Shown here one piece after another: positions 9,814 through 21,557 of a stretch of DNA of 64,000 nucleotides; positions within the stretch are counted from its first letter, which is position 1, and each line of letters begins with the position of its first letter. Origin of the DNA: Symsagittifera roscoffensis. Lineage: Eukaryota > Xenacoelomorpha > Acoela > Convolutidae. Under the pieces are notes generated by a model. That model was not told where the DNA came from. It did no database searches and saw only the letters and a program-made list of their open reading frames with translations. A program made the position numbers and the translations under genes. The stretch lies in contig NC_087071.1 in the NCBI RefSeq assembly GCF_963678635.1, positions 42,668,153 through 42,732,152 of the forward strand, given 5' to 3'.

Positions 9814-10350
9814 TTGAAACCAATCATAATAGAACGGGTGAGTTACTGCATCCAGTTTGAAATTGGTACCGAAACTGTCAAGATTCTCAAATTTAATAAA
9901 AACTACCAAGATAGTGAGCAAATGATCATAGATGTTTTAGAATGGAGAGAACTCGAGAGTAGAAGAGTTAGAGAATTTAGAAAAGAAGTGGCTATGTCTA
10001 AGTCACCTTCGAGAAAAAAGTACGGGTTTTCATATGATTCAAACAAAACTTATTTTGATGAAGTTAGGGATCTGAGTAACGGAAATAGTTTTCATTTGCT
10101 TACAAGTGAGCATTTACTACAAATGACTATTTTTGAAAAAATAGTTGAATTTGACAAATTCTACAGAGATCCGAAGAAGTGTTTCAATCCCTTAAGAATT
10201 TCCCTTAATGATTGGCGAAAATTTGAAACAATTCGTGATTGAAGGTACAAGAAAGAAAAATTGAAGGTTCAACAGAAAAACTTAGCTCTGTTTAGAAGAA
10301 AACATGGTGTGGCACATGAAGAAAAAAGTGACAAGGAACTCGAAAATTAA
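9814..10350 (+). CDS. Orphan protein (hypothetical), possibly a 3' exon
   Basis: A 142-codon open frame (stop TGA at 10240-10242) that continues beyond the TGA with another 35 coding-like codons to TAA 10348-10350. The composition is soluble and charged (EWRELESRRVREFRKEV; EEKSDKELEN at the end). It has no ATG: the frame opens on TTG, and TTTTCAG at about 9,783-9,789 could be a splice acceptor, so this may be a downstream exon. No domain is recognised and no second copy was seen in the window. It lies about 0.5 kb after the CRE/HSE block, which may be its promoter. Confidence 0.4.
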
Positions 10351-10564
10351 CTCATTTTTTTTATTTTTTACACTTTTTTTGAAGTTCCCCATTTTATAAA
10401 GTGTTCCTGAACGAAAGCTTAATTTTGGAAGATTTATCAGTGTAAATTTTTAAGAGCACATCTGAAGACAATTGATTCTTTTATCACAAAACTTACATAA
10501 ACACTATGCACAGAACCATGACCATCAATAAAGCAATCAATAATAGTGAACAAATCAGACTCAT

Positions 10565-11060
10565 ATTTTGAGTTTTAAATTTTTCGACTTCTATCCAGAA
10601 ACGCTGAACCAATAGTTTGTGTGGAAACCAGTTTCTGGTTGGAACATAAAAATTGTCTCTTCAATTTTTCCGAATTAGTCGTTTCTTTGCAATACTAGGC
10701 ATCTTTTCGGCTTATTTCCATCGTAAATTATGTTGAACTGCTCGACTAAGCTGATTGAACATTTCTCCGCTTGACGTAACCATACTTGAATAGAATCTGT
10801 GTTTGAACAAAGTGTAAAGACAGCCAATTTCTTGATATATGTATACATATTTTTCTAATCTCTAAAAAATTTGGCTAACAGGTCTTCCTATTAAAACCAA
10901 ATGGAACTTACAACTCTGCAAAGAACATAAAAAGTCAGAAACGCAATAATCATTTGTTACTATGTATTTTTCGTAAAAATCACTGGAAACGGAAATATAT
11001 AGCAATTTTTTTTTACAATAATCTCAATAAAAGCTGTGAAGAGCTTGACAGATAGCAGCA
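10565..11060 (+). repeat. Diverged copy of the 0.9-kb inverted-repeat unit
   Basis: GCTGAACCAATAGTTTGTGT with CCAGTTTCTGGTTGGAACAT matches the left arm of the unit at 21,326 and 39,952. The following bases share CATCGTAAATTATG..GAAC and GTGGAAACGGAAATA-type words with 40,060-40,340. The right part diverges and the right arm is not seen, so this is a partial copy. It separates the gene at 9,814 from the integrase-leader-like block at 11,090. Confidence 0.45.
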
Positions 11061-11174
11061 GCCATTGGGAAGAATGATTTTTGCTGAGAATTGTGTCTTT
11101 ATATAGGAGAAAAAACGCCTACGCGATTTCGGTATATGAAAGTTTCATGCAAAACTTTTCGTATTTGGTATTAC

Positions 11175-11188
11175 TTCCATATATGGAA
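11175..11188. promoter_or_regulatory. CArG (SRF-type) box in a copy of the integrase leader
   Basis: TTCCATATATGGAA is a perfect palindrome containing CCATATATGG, the SRF consensus CC(A/T)6GG. It sits in a ~200-bp block (11,090-11,290: CGCCTACGCG..., CTGATCAGTTTG) also found at 54,805-54,990, directly upstream of the integrase ATG. There the box is TTCATATATGGAA, one base short. Regulatory role inferred. Confidence 0.45.
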
Positions 11189-11283
11189 ATCATAATGAGT
11201 CATACTTTTTACTACCATTTTCATTTAATCTCAAAATCATTTTTCTTTTTTCTCTTCATCTGATCAGTTTGTTTTTCAAAATT

Positions 11284-11803
11284 GTACTCAAGGGAAGACA
11301 CTAGTTCCAATTGTATTGAATTCTCAAAAAAAATCAAACAAAAATTGCGAGATTTGTTTGGTTTCAAAAATCCTACAATGGGAAACTTTATTTTGAGCCC
11401 TGCTTTCAACTATTAAAAATTAACAATTTGGACAATTTGAAAAGTCCCAACAAGTCTATCTTAGCGAAAAAGAAGGTTAAGCATTATCAGCAATCCGGAC
11501 TACTGTTATTCACGATGCTGAAAACCTTGGACTCGTACCTATATATCAAGCCAAATCTGGCAAAGATTCAACTATGGATCAGGAGCCGGATATCTGTAAT
11601 AGAGTAAAAGAAATAGCAACATACAACATGAGGAGCGTGTGTGTCACAGTCAAGAAGTACAGTGTGAACAAGCCATCTCACAATCAGATTCGACTCTTCA
11701 CTGCAAAAGATAATGAAGCAATGAAACAAGTTGCCTATGTCAACGATACACTGAACGAATTCAAAGAACTGTCCCATTTTTTGGGAAAACTTTATTTTTG
11801 TTG
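11284..11803 (+). pseudogene. Orphan accessory protein B (broken), Polinton block
   Basis: One frame is coding-like from about 11,284 to the stop after 11,803, with three in-frame stops in the first 70 codons and an open 107-codon tail (VIHDAENLGLVPIYQAKSGK, later VAYVNDTLNEFKELSHFLGK). The tail end recurs on the minus strand at 52,340-52,480 and 53,630-53,760, supporting a real gene. Upstream is the same leader that precedes the integrase at 54,980. At the matching position the start codon here reads ATTG, so initiation is lost. No domain is recognised. It is followed by accessory protein C in the same orientation. Confidence 0.45.
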
Positions 11804-12234
11804 ATAATTATAAGCCTCAGTAAAGTTTTGTTTGTTTGTTAATTGAGATATTGTTGATTCAAAACAATCTTTTGTCACTGAAGTGCTTATTTAGAGTTGG
11901 GATGTCTGAGGAAAAGTCAGACAAAACATAGAAATTTAATCAAAACTGACATAAAACACCTATCCAATTATCAATAGATTTTCCAGTAATTGTTTAAAAA
12001 ATTACAGAAAATGATATCTAATTACTGCTTTTATTTAAGTAAAATTTGTCCTATTTGAACAAAACTACAAACAAAATGTATACTTAGTTGTAACATTATC
12101 CTTATTTTTGAATTTCTGAATTTCATTGTTGTTTTCAATTGCCTTAATTTGAGGTTTTGATAGGCTAGATAAATTTAGTAATCAGTCACTAAGTAAGAGA
12201 AAAACTTTTTATTTTGATTAAAATATAAGTAAAA

Positions 12235-12840
12235 ATGGTACAACAATTCGAGTTTTTTCAGGTTTCTTTGTTAATTTCAGTAAGAAATATGTTTCTATCA
12301 GAAGCATTTTCATCGTCTGAATTGGACATTCATCAGATTTTAAGATTGAGTTACCACAAAAAACTATAAGAGTGGTGGACAGAAGACGTTGATGGAGATT
12401 GTATTAGTTTTAACTTATATAGAAACATAGAAAGCTCAATAGTTTTGTTAAAAAGATGGAGAGGAGATTTCAAAACAGAAGAGTACTGCCAAGCTTATCA
12501 AAAATGTTTTTATTTAGAAGAGTTAACTCAGATTGAGTGGTCAATCAGTGACAAACAAAACAATAGATGAGCCCATGAAACAAAAATTGAAGACAAGGAA
12601 CATATTTTTGATCTTTGTTTTGAATTTGATACAAATGCAGAATCTAGATTTGCCAGATTATCTTTTAATCAACTATCCAAATTCAAAAACTTCCGATTGT
12701 TTATACTACAATATACCAGAAAGAAAAAAATAAAAAAGTTTGTTCTGGAAATTTCTCTTTTCACTTGTTAGAAATAGAACAAATCGAAAAAAATTTGATT
12801 GAAATTTCAAAATTTGAATTGAGCATCGAAAAAACAATAT
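12235..12840 (+). pseudogene. Orphan accessory protein C, copy 1 (two stops)
   Basis: ATG 12235 (MVQQFEFFQVSLLIS) reads ~170 codons with only TAA at codon 44 and TGA at codon 108 before a frameshift near 12,730. The inverted copy at 51,235-51,917 encodes the same protein and is open for 167 codons. Conserved words include SSIVLLKRWRG, EEYCxxYQxxFYLEEL, FEFDTNxxSRFxR and LSFNQLSK. It is a soluble, aromatic-rich protein of about 200 residues with no recognised domain. Its order relative to protein B, the CCAAT array and the zinc-finger gene is the same in both copies. Confidence 0.55.
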
Positions 12841-12998
12841 AAACGAGACAATAAATCTCATTTATCTCACTCTGGTGTCAATTGTATATGTTGGTTATCT
12901 TAGAACAATTCAATTAATATGATTGATTGGGAAGTTTCATAAACATAGTTTGATTCTGATCTACAAAGTCTTTTAAGAGCTGTGAGTACTTCATTCTG

Positions 12999-13211
12999 AT
13001 TAGTTATTACCACAAATACTACCTATAAAGAAATCTTTGATATCTACAAACAATACCAAAATGATTAACAAATCCATGAGAAAAAGAACTCACTTTTGAT
13101 TGGTTGACATTAAATTTTTTGAAAATTCCATGACAATTGAAGCTCGACTCTGATTGGTTGATATCAGAAAAGATAAAAATTTCCTTATAATTATGGCCCA
13201 ATTCTGATTGG
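12999..13211 (+). promoter_or_regulatory. CCAAT-box array, copy 2 (reads ATTGG)
   Basis: ATTGG words at 13099, 13153 and 13207 plus ATTAG at 12999; spacings are 100, 54 and 54. This is the inverted counterpart of 50,887-51,155, where spacings are 54, 54, 53 and 100. It lies just upstream of the zinc-finger gene that starts at 13,438. Function as that gene's NF-Y-type promoter is inferred. Confidence 0.6.
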
Positions 13212-13437
13212 TTGTTAGCAAAAATTTTGGAAACTCCATAGATAGATTGGATAAATTTTATTTCAGCTAGGCTAAATAGTAAACCTATGCTGATTTTCTT
13301 TCACGTTAAAAACAATTGGTTGAGAAATTAGCTTTTTTTATTCATTTTTATTCAATTTTTGAGGCTATTCAACTTTTTTTTTTCTAAACATTTGGGACAT
13401 TCTAAACCTCTCATTTTTTCTTTTTCTACTTATTGAG

Positions 13438-13908
13438 ATGCCGTCACTGAATAGAAACGAAAGAATTGCATGCCTTGAATGTGGCAGAGAATACACACGT
13501 TAAAATGCCTCAAGACATCGAAAGCACTGTGACGTTTCAAAGTGTTCCAATTGTAGCTTTTATACATATAGCAGCGAGGAACTTACTAATCATATAAACA
13601 AGAAGCATTGTCACCATAATGTTAAATTATGTGCTCAGCAGTCCCAAAACACACTCCAAGAGAAGGTAAAATTGATATATTTTTAGTAATAACATAGTAG
13701 AAAATACTTTGATTAATAATTTTTTACTGAATCTGAAAAGACTATACACTAAATTTGAAAAAGTAAAAAGTTTTCTAGTTTTTTCATCATTATTCTTGTT
13801 TGGTCATTTTCAAAGGTTCTGATTGATGATAAAACCAGCAACAACCGCGTTCAAACTGTCTTGAAACTTTTAATGGAAATCGATCCGAAAATCTTTAAAC
13901 GACTGTAA
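13438..13908 (+). pseudogene. Two-exon zinc-finger protein, copy 2 (one stop)
   Basis: Exon 1 (13438-13665, 76 codons) starts MPSLNRNERIACLECGREY and contains two C2H2-like fingers (CLEC..H-x3-HC and CSNCSFYTYSSEELTNH..KHC). Its end is CAAGAGAAG|GTAAAA, a good donor. The intron is ~150 bases and ends TTTTCAAAG. Exon 2 (13816-13908) encodes VLIDDKTSNNRVQTVLKLL to TAA, in phase 0. The predicted protein is 106 residues. The only defect is one TAA in the first finger. Comparison with 50,187-50,662 and 5,400-5,886 supports the intron. Probable small nucleic-acid-binding protein; family not identified. Confidence 0.6.
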
Positions 13909-14850
13909 AAACTCCATTGGTTGCCAGCTTGCGGGGATTTTGTTGCGATAATTTTGTAGTAAAAGTGAATCACATACGCTAATGAGTGCTTAAGTATTTG
14001 TTGAAATAGTATAAGAAACCGGATATTTATAAAACATCGATTAATTGAAAGGTTTTACCTAGTGACCTTTTTGAAGTTTTCCTTGCTGAGTGCTTGTAAA
14101 AGTAATCGTAGAGTAGTGGGTAGCAGATATTGGGGATTGATTTATTCCGAATAATAGTTTTCTACTGTATTTTTTTGAAAAATTCAGTAAAAAAATTGAT
14201 AACTGACCTGGAAAGTGCATGTTTTGCCAACATTTGAAAATTTCGAGAAGATAATATAGATCATTCTCAATCCAAACTTACTTTATTATAGAAAATCAGA
14301 TTTGAAATAGCAAAGTAAAATTATCAAGTTGAGAAAATTATTTAAAAACGTTTAGCAAAGAATTCATGGTATTAATTTGGCTTCGGATTATTGAACGTTC
14401 GTTGAAACGATACATTTTTCTATCAAAAGTTCAATCTTGAAGTAAAATTTTGTTTTAATTGTATTAATTTGAAAAATAGAAGCTGAAGTAGAAATTGAGA
14501 AAATGAGATACAAACTCAATTTATTTCATTAGAAGTTTTGAGATAATTTTACGTAAATTTAGCTTATAAACCATATTTTGAGAAAAAATCCGACATAAAA
14601 AATGTCAACGATTAATATTTATGTGCAATTCATTAGAAAAGTGTGTTATCATTTGATATATCAGTAATTTTTTTTCGAAAAATTAAATGTTTCGAGGATA
14701 ATTTCTGTAAAGTGAACTCATTCCAACATCTTTTAGAAGAAGATACATGAAGCATAAATCAAAACATTGCTTTCAAATTTTTAATAGAGTTTTTTTTTTG
14801 CTTAATGGAAATCCGGAAATTACACAATTGTTCCAGTTTGCACCTTGATT
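13909..14850 (+). repeat. Noncoding 3' flank of the zinc-finger block, inverted copy of 49.4-50.19 kb
   Basis: This stretch matches the reverse complement of 49,440-50,186 in patches, e.g. GGTATTAATTTGGCTTCGGA TTATTGAACGTTCGTTG around 14,370-14,410 against 49,670-49,710. No gene is seen. It marks the far edge of the block shared by the two inverted copies; similarity fades near 14,850. Confidence 0.6.
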
Positions 14851-15138
14851 TCGTTTGCTCTCAATTTTTTGAGACTCGCTCTTTTAGAAATGTTAGATAT
14901 TGTAGAAGTTAGGAACTACGTTCCCTTGCGTATTTCCGAAGGTTTTCTGATTATAACTAATAGAGCTGCTCCTAATTTGTTCTTAAATTGTAAAAATTCA
15001 TTTATGTTCTCATTTCTTACTAATATTTGTGAATGTTTTAACCAGCACCGATTCTTTCTCATTTGCAGATTTTGAGAAAACTTCCCTCATAAATTAAGAA
15101 TAAAAAGCTATGTAAAATTTATGAGAAATTTTAAGAAA

Positions 15139-15770
15139 AGTGATAGTTATTGGCCCAAAATTTGTATTTTTGCTCAAACAGTTTACTGTAGCACCTAACA
15201 TGGGAACATTGAGGAAGTTATTTACAAGTTTTGTCGTACTAATCAGACGGTATCAGTTCAAAATTCATCTTTCTCAGCAAATAGTTTGTTCAAGTGATAC
15301 TATTTTCCTGCTAAATTCTCCAGTTCTGACTAAATCTTCTTGCAAAGTGTGTTCAATAGTGAAAACATGCATTAGGCAGAAAGCACGAATGAACTTAAAA
15401 CATAAAGCATTTTTACAAAAAATCATGAAAAAATGGCTATTTTTCGGAAAAAAAAACCATAATTAATGATCCCAAAATTTGTATTTTTGCTTAAATAGTT
15501 TACTGTAGCACCTAACAAGGGAACCTTGAGGAAGACATTTAGAATTTTTATTGTATTAATCAGACGGTATCAGTTCTATTTTCATCTTTGCCAGCAAATT
15601 GTTCGTTCAATTGATACTATTGTCTTCCTAAGTTCTCGAGTTCTGACTAAATTTTCTTGCAAAGTGTGTTCAATAGCGAAAACATGCATTGAGCAGATAG
15701 CAAGAATAACCTTAAAACATAGAAGATTTCTACGGAAAATCATGAAAAAATAATTGTTATTCCAAAAACA
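15139..15770 (+). repeat. ~310-bp tandem repeats
   Basis: The phrase TTTACTGTAGCACCTAACA with GGGAAC..TTGAGGAAG and AATCAGACGGTATCAGTTC occurs at about 15,180, 15,500 and 15,815, a period of about 310-317 bases. The third copy forms the beginning of the 1.9-kb unit that follows. Short open frames inside (108 and 75 codons) are mutually similar because of the repeat and have no coding signature. Confidence 0.8.
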
Positions 15771-18700
15771 AGGTAATTTTTGATCCCAAAAATTGTATTT
15801 TTGCCTACATAGTTTATTGTAGCACCTAACAAGGGAACCTTGAGGAAGACATTTACAATTTTTATCGTACTTATCAGACGGTATCAGTTCTAATTTCATC
15901 TCTGCCGGCAAATTGTTCGTTCGATTGATACTATTTTCCCCCTAAATTCTCCAGTTCTGATTCAACTTTTTTGCAAAATGTGTTCAATAGCGAAAACATG
16001 TAATAAGCAGAAAATAAGAATGACTTTTAACAATAGAACATTTCTACGGAAAATCGTGAAAATTATGTTTCAGCTGCAACAGAGAGATAATCATCAGTTA
16101 TGAAGAAGATTTTATTGAATTTGAGCCAAATCGAAAAAATTTAAAAGAAAAATTTATCCTACTTTTAGTCTTTTCTAGCAATTAACCGATCATTTTTCAT
16201 CATTGATCTGAAATTAAGGTGAATAACTTCTCAGAATTTGTAATTTTTGTACAAACTTGGGTTAATCATTGATCAAAAGTCTAGAAAAATTGGGGAATAT
16301 TGCTCTTATTGTTCTTTTGTTTTGAGAGTCCTATGTCAGTTCTCCCTGAATGGGACAAAAAATCAGTTAAATATCCAAATAAAAACAGAAAATGGAAAAT
16401 TTTTGAAAGATTTGAATAATTTTTAATTTACTTTCGCGAAAATTACGGTTTTTTTCACTATCATCCGCAAGTTTCAATCTCGATTCAGCTTTTCTGAGCT
16501 TTCTGTTAATGCTGAGAGCACTATATAACCCGCTTGGTTACTCAAATAATGCTAAAGTTTATCGTTTTTCAACATTTTGCGTGAAAATTTTGGAAAAATC
16601 TGAAAAAATTTTCAAAAATACAGTTTGAGCTCAATTTTAAACTCTGTACTTCAATTTTTTTTTCAATTAGATCACAAGTAACAAAAAAACTAACCAGAAC
16701 TATGAAATTTCTGCATTTTGTTCCAAAAACTTAAAATTTTTGCAATTTTTTCCAAACACTTCAAATTTTTGCAATTTTTTCCACAATCCTTGACTTTTTT
16801 CGAAGTTTCAGTAAATTTCAGCATAGTTTCATGTAGATAGAAAACAGGAATATCCAATAAAATAGATCGAATTACATCAAAACTTATAGTGTTTCAAAAA
16901 AAATTTGAAATTTTTTCAATTTTTTCGATAAAAATTCTAAGTTTTACCCAAAAGCTCTTACCATTGATTTACCATGTACCAAAAAACTAAGTAAGAACCC
17001 TTCACTCTACAATCCTTTGCATTTCATGTTTTTCAAAAACATGATTTTTTTCTCGAAGTTTCGTTAGATTTCAGTAAAGCTTTAGATAGTTTCCCTGTTG
17101 AATCAAACCTATAAAACAAAAAAAACATCTAAACCGTAGAAGCCAGCTAAGAAACGCAAGTATCGGCAAAATGGAGCTCAAAAAATTCGAGCGCCAAATT
17201 TTTTTTTTGAAACTTACCATCTGAAACCTACTATCTTAAAATATTGGGAAACCTATTCCCTATCGTAATAGTCAGGAAATCTATTCCCGATCTTAATACA
17301 GTGCTCGGAGACCGGATACTGTATTCCCTATCTTAACACATGGGGTCTCCACCCACCTCCCCTGATCGCCTCACTCTTCTACTACTGATAATTGTTTTAC
17401 CGAAATGATGAGCCGATAGGTTGCGCGGAGCCATTTTCTGATTAGAGCATAGATAATACATCTGAAAGATTTGCGTACTAATATATTCTTTGCATTTCTG
17501 TGCAATACACTTTTTCGACATTTTCCATGATAATATATGGAGAACAGTTCAATTAAAATGCTTAAAAACTTCGCCTGATGGATATCATCACAAAAATCTG
17601 TATTTGTACAGTTTGTAGAGAAAACTGTGTTTCTACGTAAAATCATAAACGGAGGATTTCTACGGAAAATCATGAAAAAATAATTGTTATTCCAAAAACA
17701 AGGTAATTTTTGATCCCAAAAATTGTATTTTTGCCTACATAGTTTATTGTAGCACCTAACAAGGGAACCTTGAGGAAGACATTTACAATTTTTATCGTAC
17801 TTATCAGACGGTATCAGTTCTAATTTCATCTCTGCCGGCAAATTGTTCGTTCGATTGATACTATTTTCCCCCTAAATTCTCCAGTTCTGATTCAACTTTT
17901 TTGCAAAATGTGTTCAATAGCGAAAACATGTAATAAGCAGAAAATAAGAATGACTTTTAACAATAGAACATTTCTACGGAAAATCGTGAAAATTATGTTT
18001 CAGCTGCAACAGAGAGATAATCATCAGTTATGAAGAAGCCTACTTTTAGTCTTTTCTAGCAATTAACCGATCGTTTTTCATCATTGATCTGAAATTAAGG
18101 TGAATAACTTCTCAGAATTTGTAATTTTTGTACAAACTTGGGTTAATCATTGATCAAAAGTCAAGAAAAATTGGGGAATATTGCTCTTATTGTTCTTTTG
18201 TTTTGAGAGTCCTATGTCAGTTCTCCCTGAATGGGACAAAAAATCAGTTAAATATCCAAATAAAAACAGAAAATGGAAAATTTTTGAAAGATTTGAATAA
18301 TTTTTAATTTACTTTCGCGAAAATTACGGTTTTTTTCACTCTCATCCGCAAGTTTCAATCTCGATTCAGCTTTTATGAGCTTTCTGTTAATGCTGAGAGC
18401 ACTATATAACCCGCTTGGTTACTCAAATAATGCTAAAGTTTATCGTTTTTCAACATTTTGCGTGAAAATTTTGGAAAAATCTGAAAAAATTTTCAAAAAT
18501 ACAGTTTGAGCTCAATTTTAAACTCTGTACTTCAATTTTTTTTTTCAATTAGATCACAAGTAACAAAAAAACTAACCAGAACTATGAAATTTCTGCATTT
18601 TTTTCCAAAAACTTAAAATTTTTGCAATTTTTTCCAAACACTTCAAATTTTTGCAATTTTTTCCACAATCCTTGACTTTTTTGAAGTTTCAGTAAATTTC

Positions 18701-21557
18701 AGCATAGTTTCATGTAGATAGAAAACAGGAATATCCAATAAAATAGATCGAATTACATCAAAACTTATAGTGTTTCAAAAAAAATTTGAAATTTTTTCAA
18801 TTTTTTCGATAAAAATTCTAAGTTTTACCCAAAAGCTCTTACCATTGATTTACCATGTACCAAAAAACTAAGTAAGAACCCTTCACTCTACAATCCTTTG
18901 CATTTCATGTTTTTCAAAAACATGATTTTTTTCTCGAAGTTTCGTTAGATTTCAGTAAAGCTTTAGATAGTTTCCCTGTTGAATCAAACCTATAAAACAA
19001 AAAAAAACATCTAAACCGTAGAAGCCAGCTAAGAAACGCAAGTATCGGCAAAATGGAGCTCAAAAAATTCGAGCGCCAAATTTTTTTTTTGAAACTTACC
19101 ATCTGAAACCTACTATCTTAAAATATTGGGAAACCTATTCCCTATCGTAATAGTCAGGAAATCTATTCCCGATCTTAATACAGTGCTCGGAGACCGGATA
19201 CTGTATTCCCTATCTTAACACATGGGGTCTCCACCCACCTCCCCTGATCGCCTCACTCTTCTACTACTGATAATTGTTTTACCGAAATGATGAGCCGATA
19301 GGTTGCGCGGAGCCATTTTCTGATTAGAGCATAGATAATACATCTGAAAGATTTGCGTACTAATATATTCTTTGCATTTCTGTGCAATACACTTTTTCGA
19401 CATTTTCCATGATAATATATGGAGAACAGTTCAATTAAAATGCTTAAAAACTTCGCCTGATGGATATCATCACAAAAATCTGTATTTGTACAGTTTGTAG
19501 AGAAAACTGTGTTTCTACGTAAAATCATAAACGGAGGATTTCTACGGAAAATCATAAAAAAATGACTGTTATTCCAAAAACAAGGTATTTTTTGATCCCA
19601 AAAGTTGTATTTTTGCCTACATAGTTTATTGTAGCACCTAACAAGGGAACCTTGAGAAGGACATTTACAATTTCTATCGTACTAATCAGACGGTATCAGT
19701 TCTAATTTCATCTCTGCCGGCAAATTCTTCGTTCGATTGATACTATTTTTCCCCTAAATTCTCCAGTTCTGATTCAATTTTTTGCAAAGTGTGTTCAATA
19801 GCGAAAACATGTAATAAGCAGAAAATAAGAATGACTTTTAAGAATAGAACAATTCTACGGAAAATCGTGAAAATTATGTTTCAGCTGCAACAGAGAGATA
19901 ATCATCAGTTATGAAGAAGATTTTATTAAATTTGAGCCAAGTCGAATAAATTTAAAAGAAAAATTTATCTCACTTTTAGTCTTTTCTAGCAATTAACTGT
20001 TCGTTTTTCATCATTGATCTGAAATTAAGGTGAATAACTTCTCAGAATTTGTAATTTTTGTACAAACTTGGGTTAATCATTCAGCAAAAGTCTAGAAAAT
20101 TTGGGGAATATTGCTCTTATTGTTCATTTGTTTTGAGAGTCCTATGTCAGTTCTCCCTGAATGGGACAAAAATCAGTTAATTATCCAAATAAAAACTGAA
20201 TATGGAAAATTTTTGAAGATTTGAATAATTTTTAATTTACTTTCGCGAAAATTACGGTTTTTTTCACTATCATCCGCAGGTTTCAATCTCGATTCAGCTT
20301 TTATGAGCTTTCTGTTAATGCTGAGAGCACTCTATAACCTGCTTGGTTACCCAAATAATGCTAAAGTTTATCGTTTTTCAACATTTTGCGTGAAAATTTT
20401 GGAAAAATCCGAAAAAATTTTCAAATTTTTGTATTATTGTCCCAACATGATACCGTTAAAAATACAGTTTGAGCTCAATTTTAAACTCTGTACATAAATT
20501 TTTTTTCAATTAGATCACAAGTAACAAATAAACTAACCAAAACTGTGAAATTTCTGCATTTTTTTCCAAAAACTTAAAATTTTTGCAATTTTTTCCAAAC
20601 ACTTCAAATTTTTGCATTTTTTTCCACAAACCTTGACTTTTTTCGAAGTTTCAGTAAATTTCAGCATAGTTTCATGTAGATAGAAAACAGGAATATCCAA
20701 TAAAATTGATCGAATTACATCAAAACTTATAGTGTTTCAAAAAAATTTTGAAATTTTTTCAATTTTTTCGATAAAAGTTCTAAGTTTTTACCCAAAAACT
20801 CTTACCATTGATTTACCATGTACCAAAAAACTAAGTAGGAACCCTTCACTCCACAACATACACGTAATTAACCAGTAATAATTAACAGCTAGAGAATGTG
20901 CGCCAAAAATTTTGCGAAAAAACTAGACTTTTCCACACAAAAACCAAAACTTTTTTCAAAAACATGATTTTTTTCTCGAAGTTTCGTTAGATTTCAGTAT
21001 AGCTTTAGATAGTTTCCTCGTTGAATCAAACCTATAAAACAAAAAAAAACATCTAAACCGTAGAAGCCAGCTAAGAAACGCAAGTATCGGCAAAATGGAG
21101 CTCAAAAAATTCGAGCGCCAAAATTTTTTTTTGAAACTTACCATCTGAAACCTACTATCTTAAAACATTGGGAAACCTATTCCCTATCGTAATAGGTAGG
21201 AAATCTAATCCCTATCTTAATACAGTGCTCGGAGACCGGATACTGTATTCCCTATCTTAATACATGGGGTCTCCACCCACCTCCCCTGATCGCCTCACTC
21301 TTCTACTACTGATAATTGTTTTACCGAAATGATGAGCCGATAGGTTGCGCGGAGCCATTTTCTGATTAGAGCATAGATAATACATCTGAAAGATTTGCGT
21401 ACTAATATATTCTTTGCATTTTTGTGCAATACACTTTTTCGACATTTTCCATGATAATATATGGAGAACAGTTCAATTAAAATGCTTAAAAACTTCGCCT
21501 GATGGATATCATCACAAAAATCTGTATTTGTACAGTTTGTAGAAAAAACTGTGTTTT
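15731..21557 (+). repeat. Three tandem copies of a 1.9-kb unit
   Basis: The junction word TACGGAAAATCAT followed by AAAAATA/AATGACTGTTATTCC is at 15,731, 17,661 and 19,543, giving units of 1,930 and 1,882 bases and a third of about 2.0 kb. Units 1 and 2 are nearly identical apart from a ~50-base deletion in unit 2 near 18,038. Unit 3 carries extra sequence at about 20,424-20,458 and a replacement at 20,856-20,955. Each unit ends with the left arm of the 0.9-kb inverted-repeat unit; only after unit 3 does the sequence run on into the rest of that unit. No gene is recognised; recurring ~60-codon open frames are copies of the repeat. Confidence 0.85.

Noticed and set aside
17333-21445. Three recurring 62-codon frames MSKKCIAQKCKEY..
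   Set aside because: Copies of the same tandem unit; no independent support for coding.
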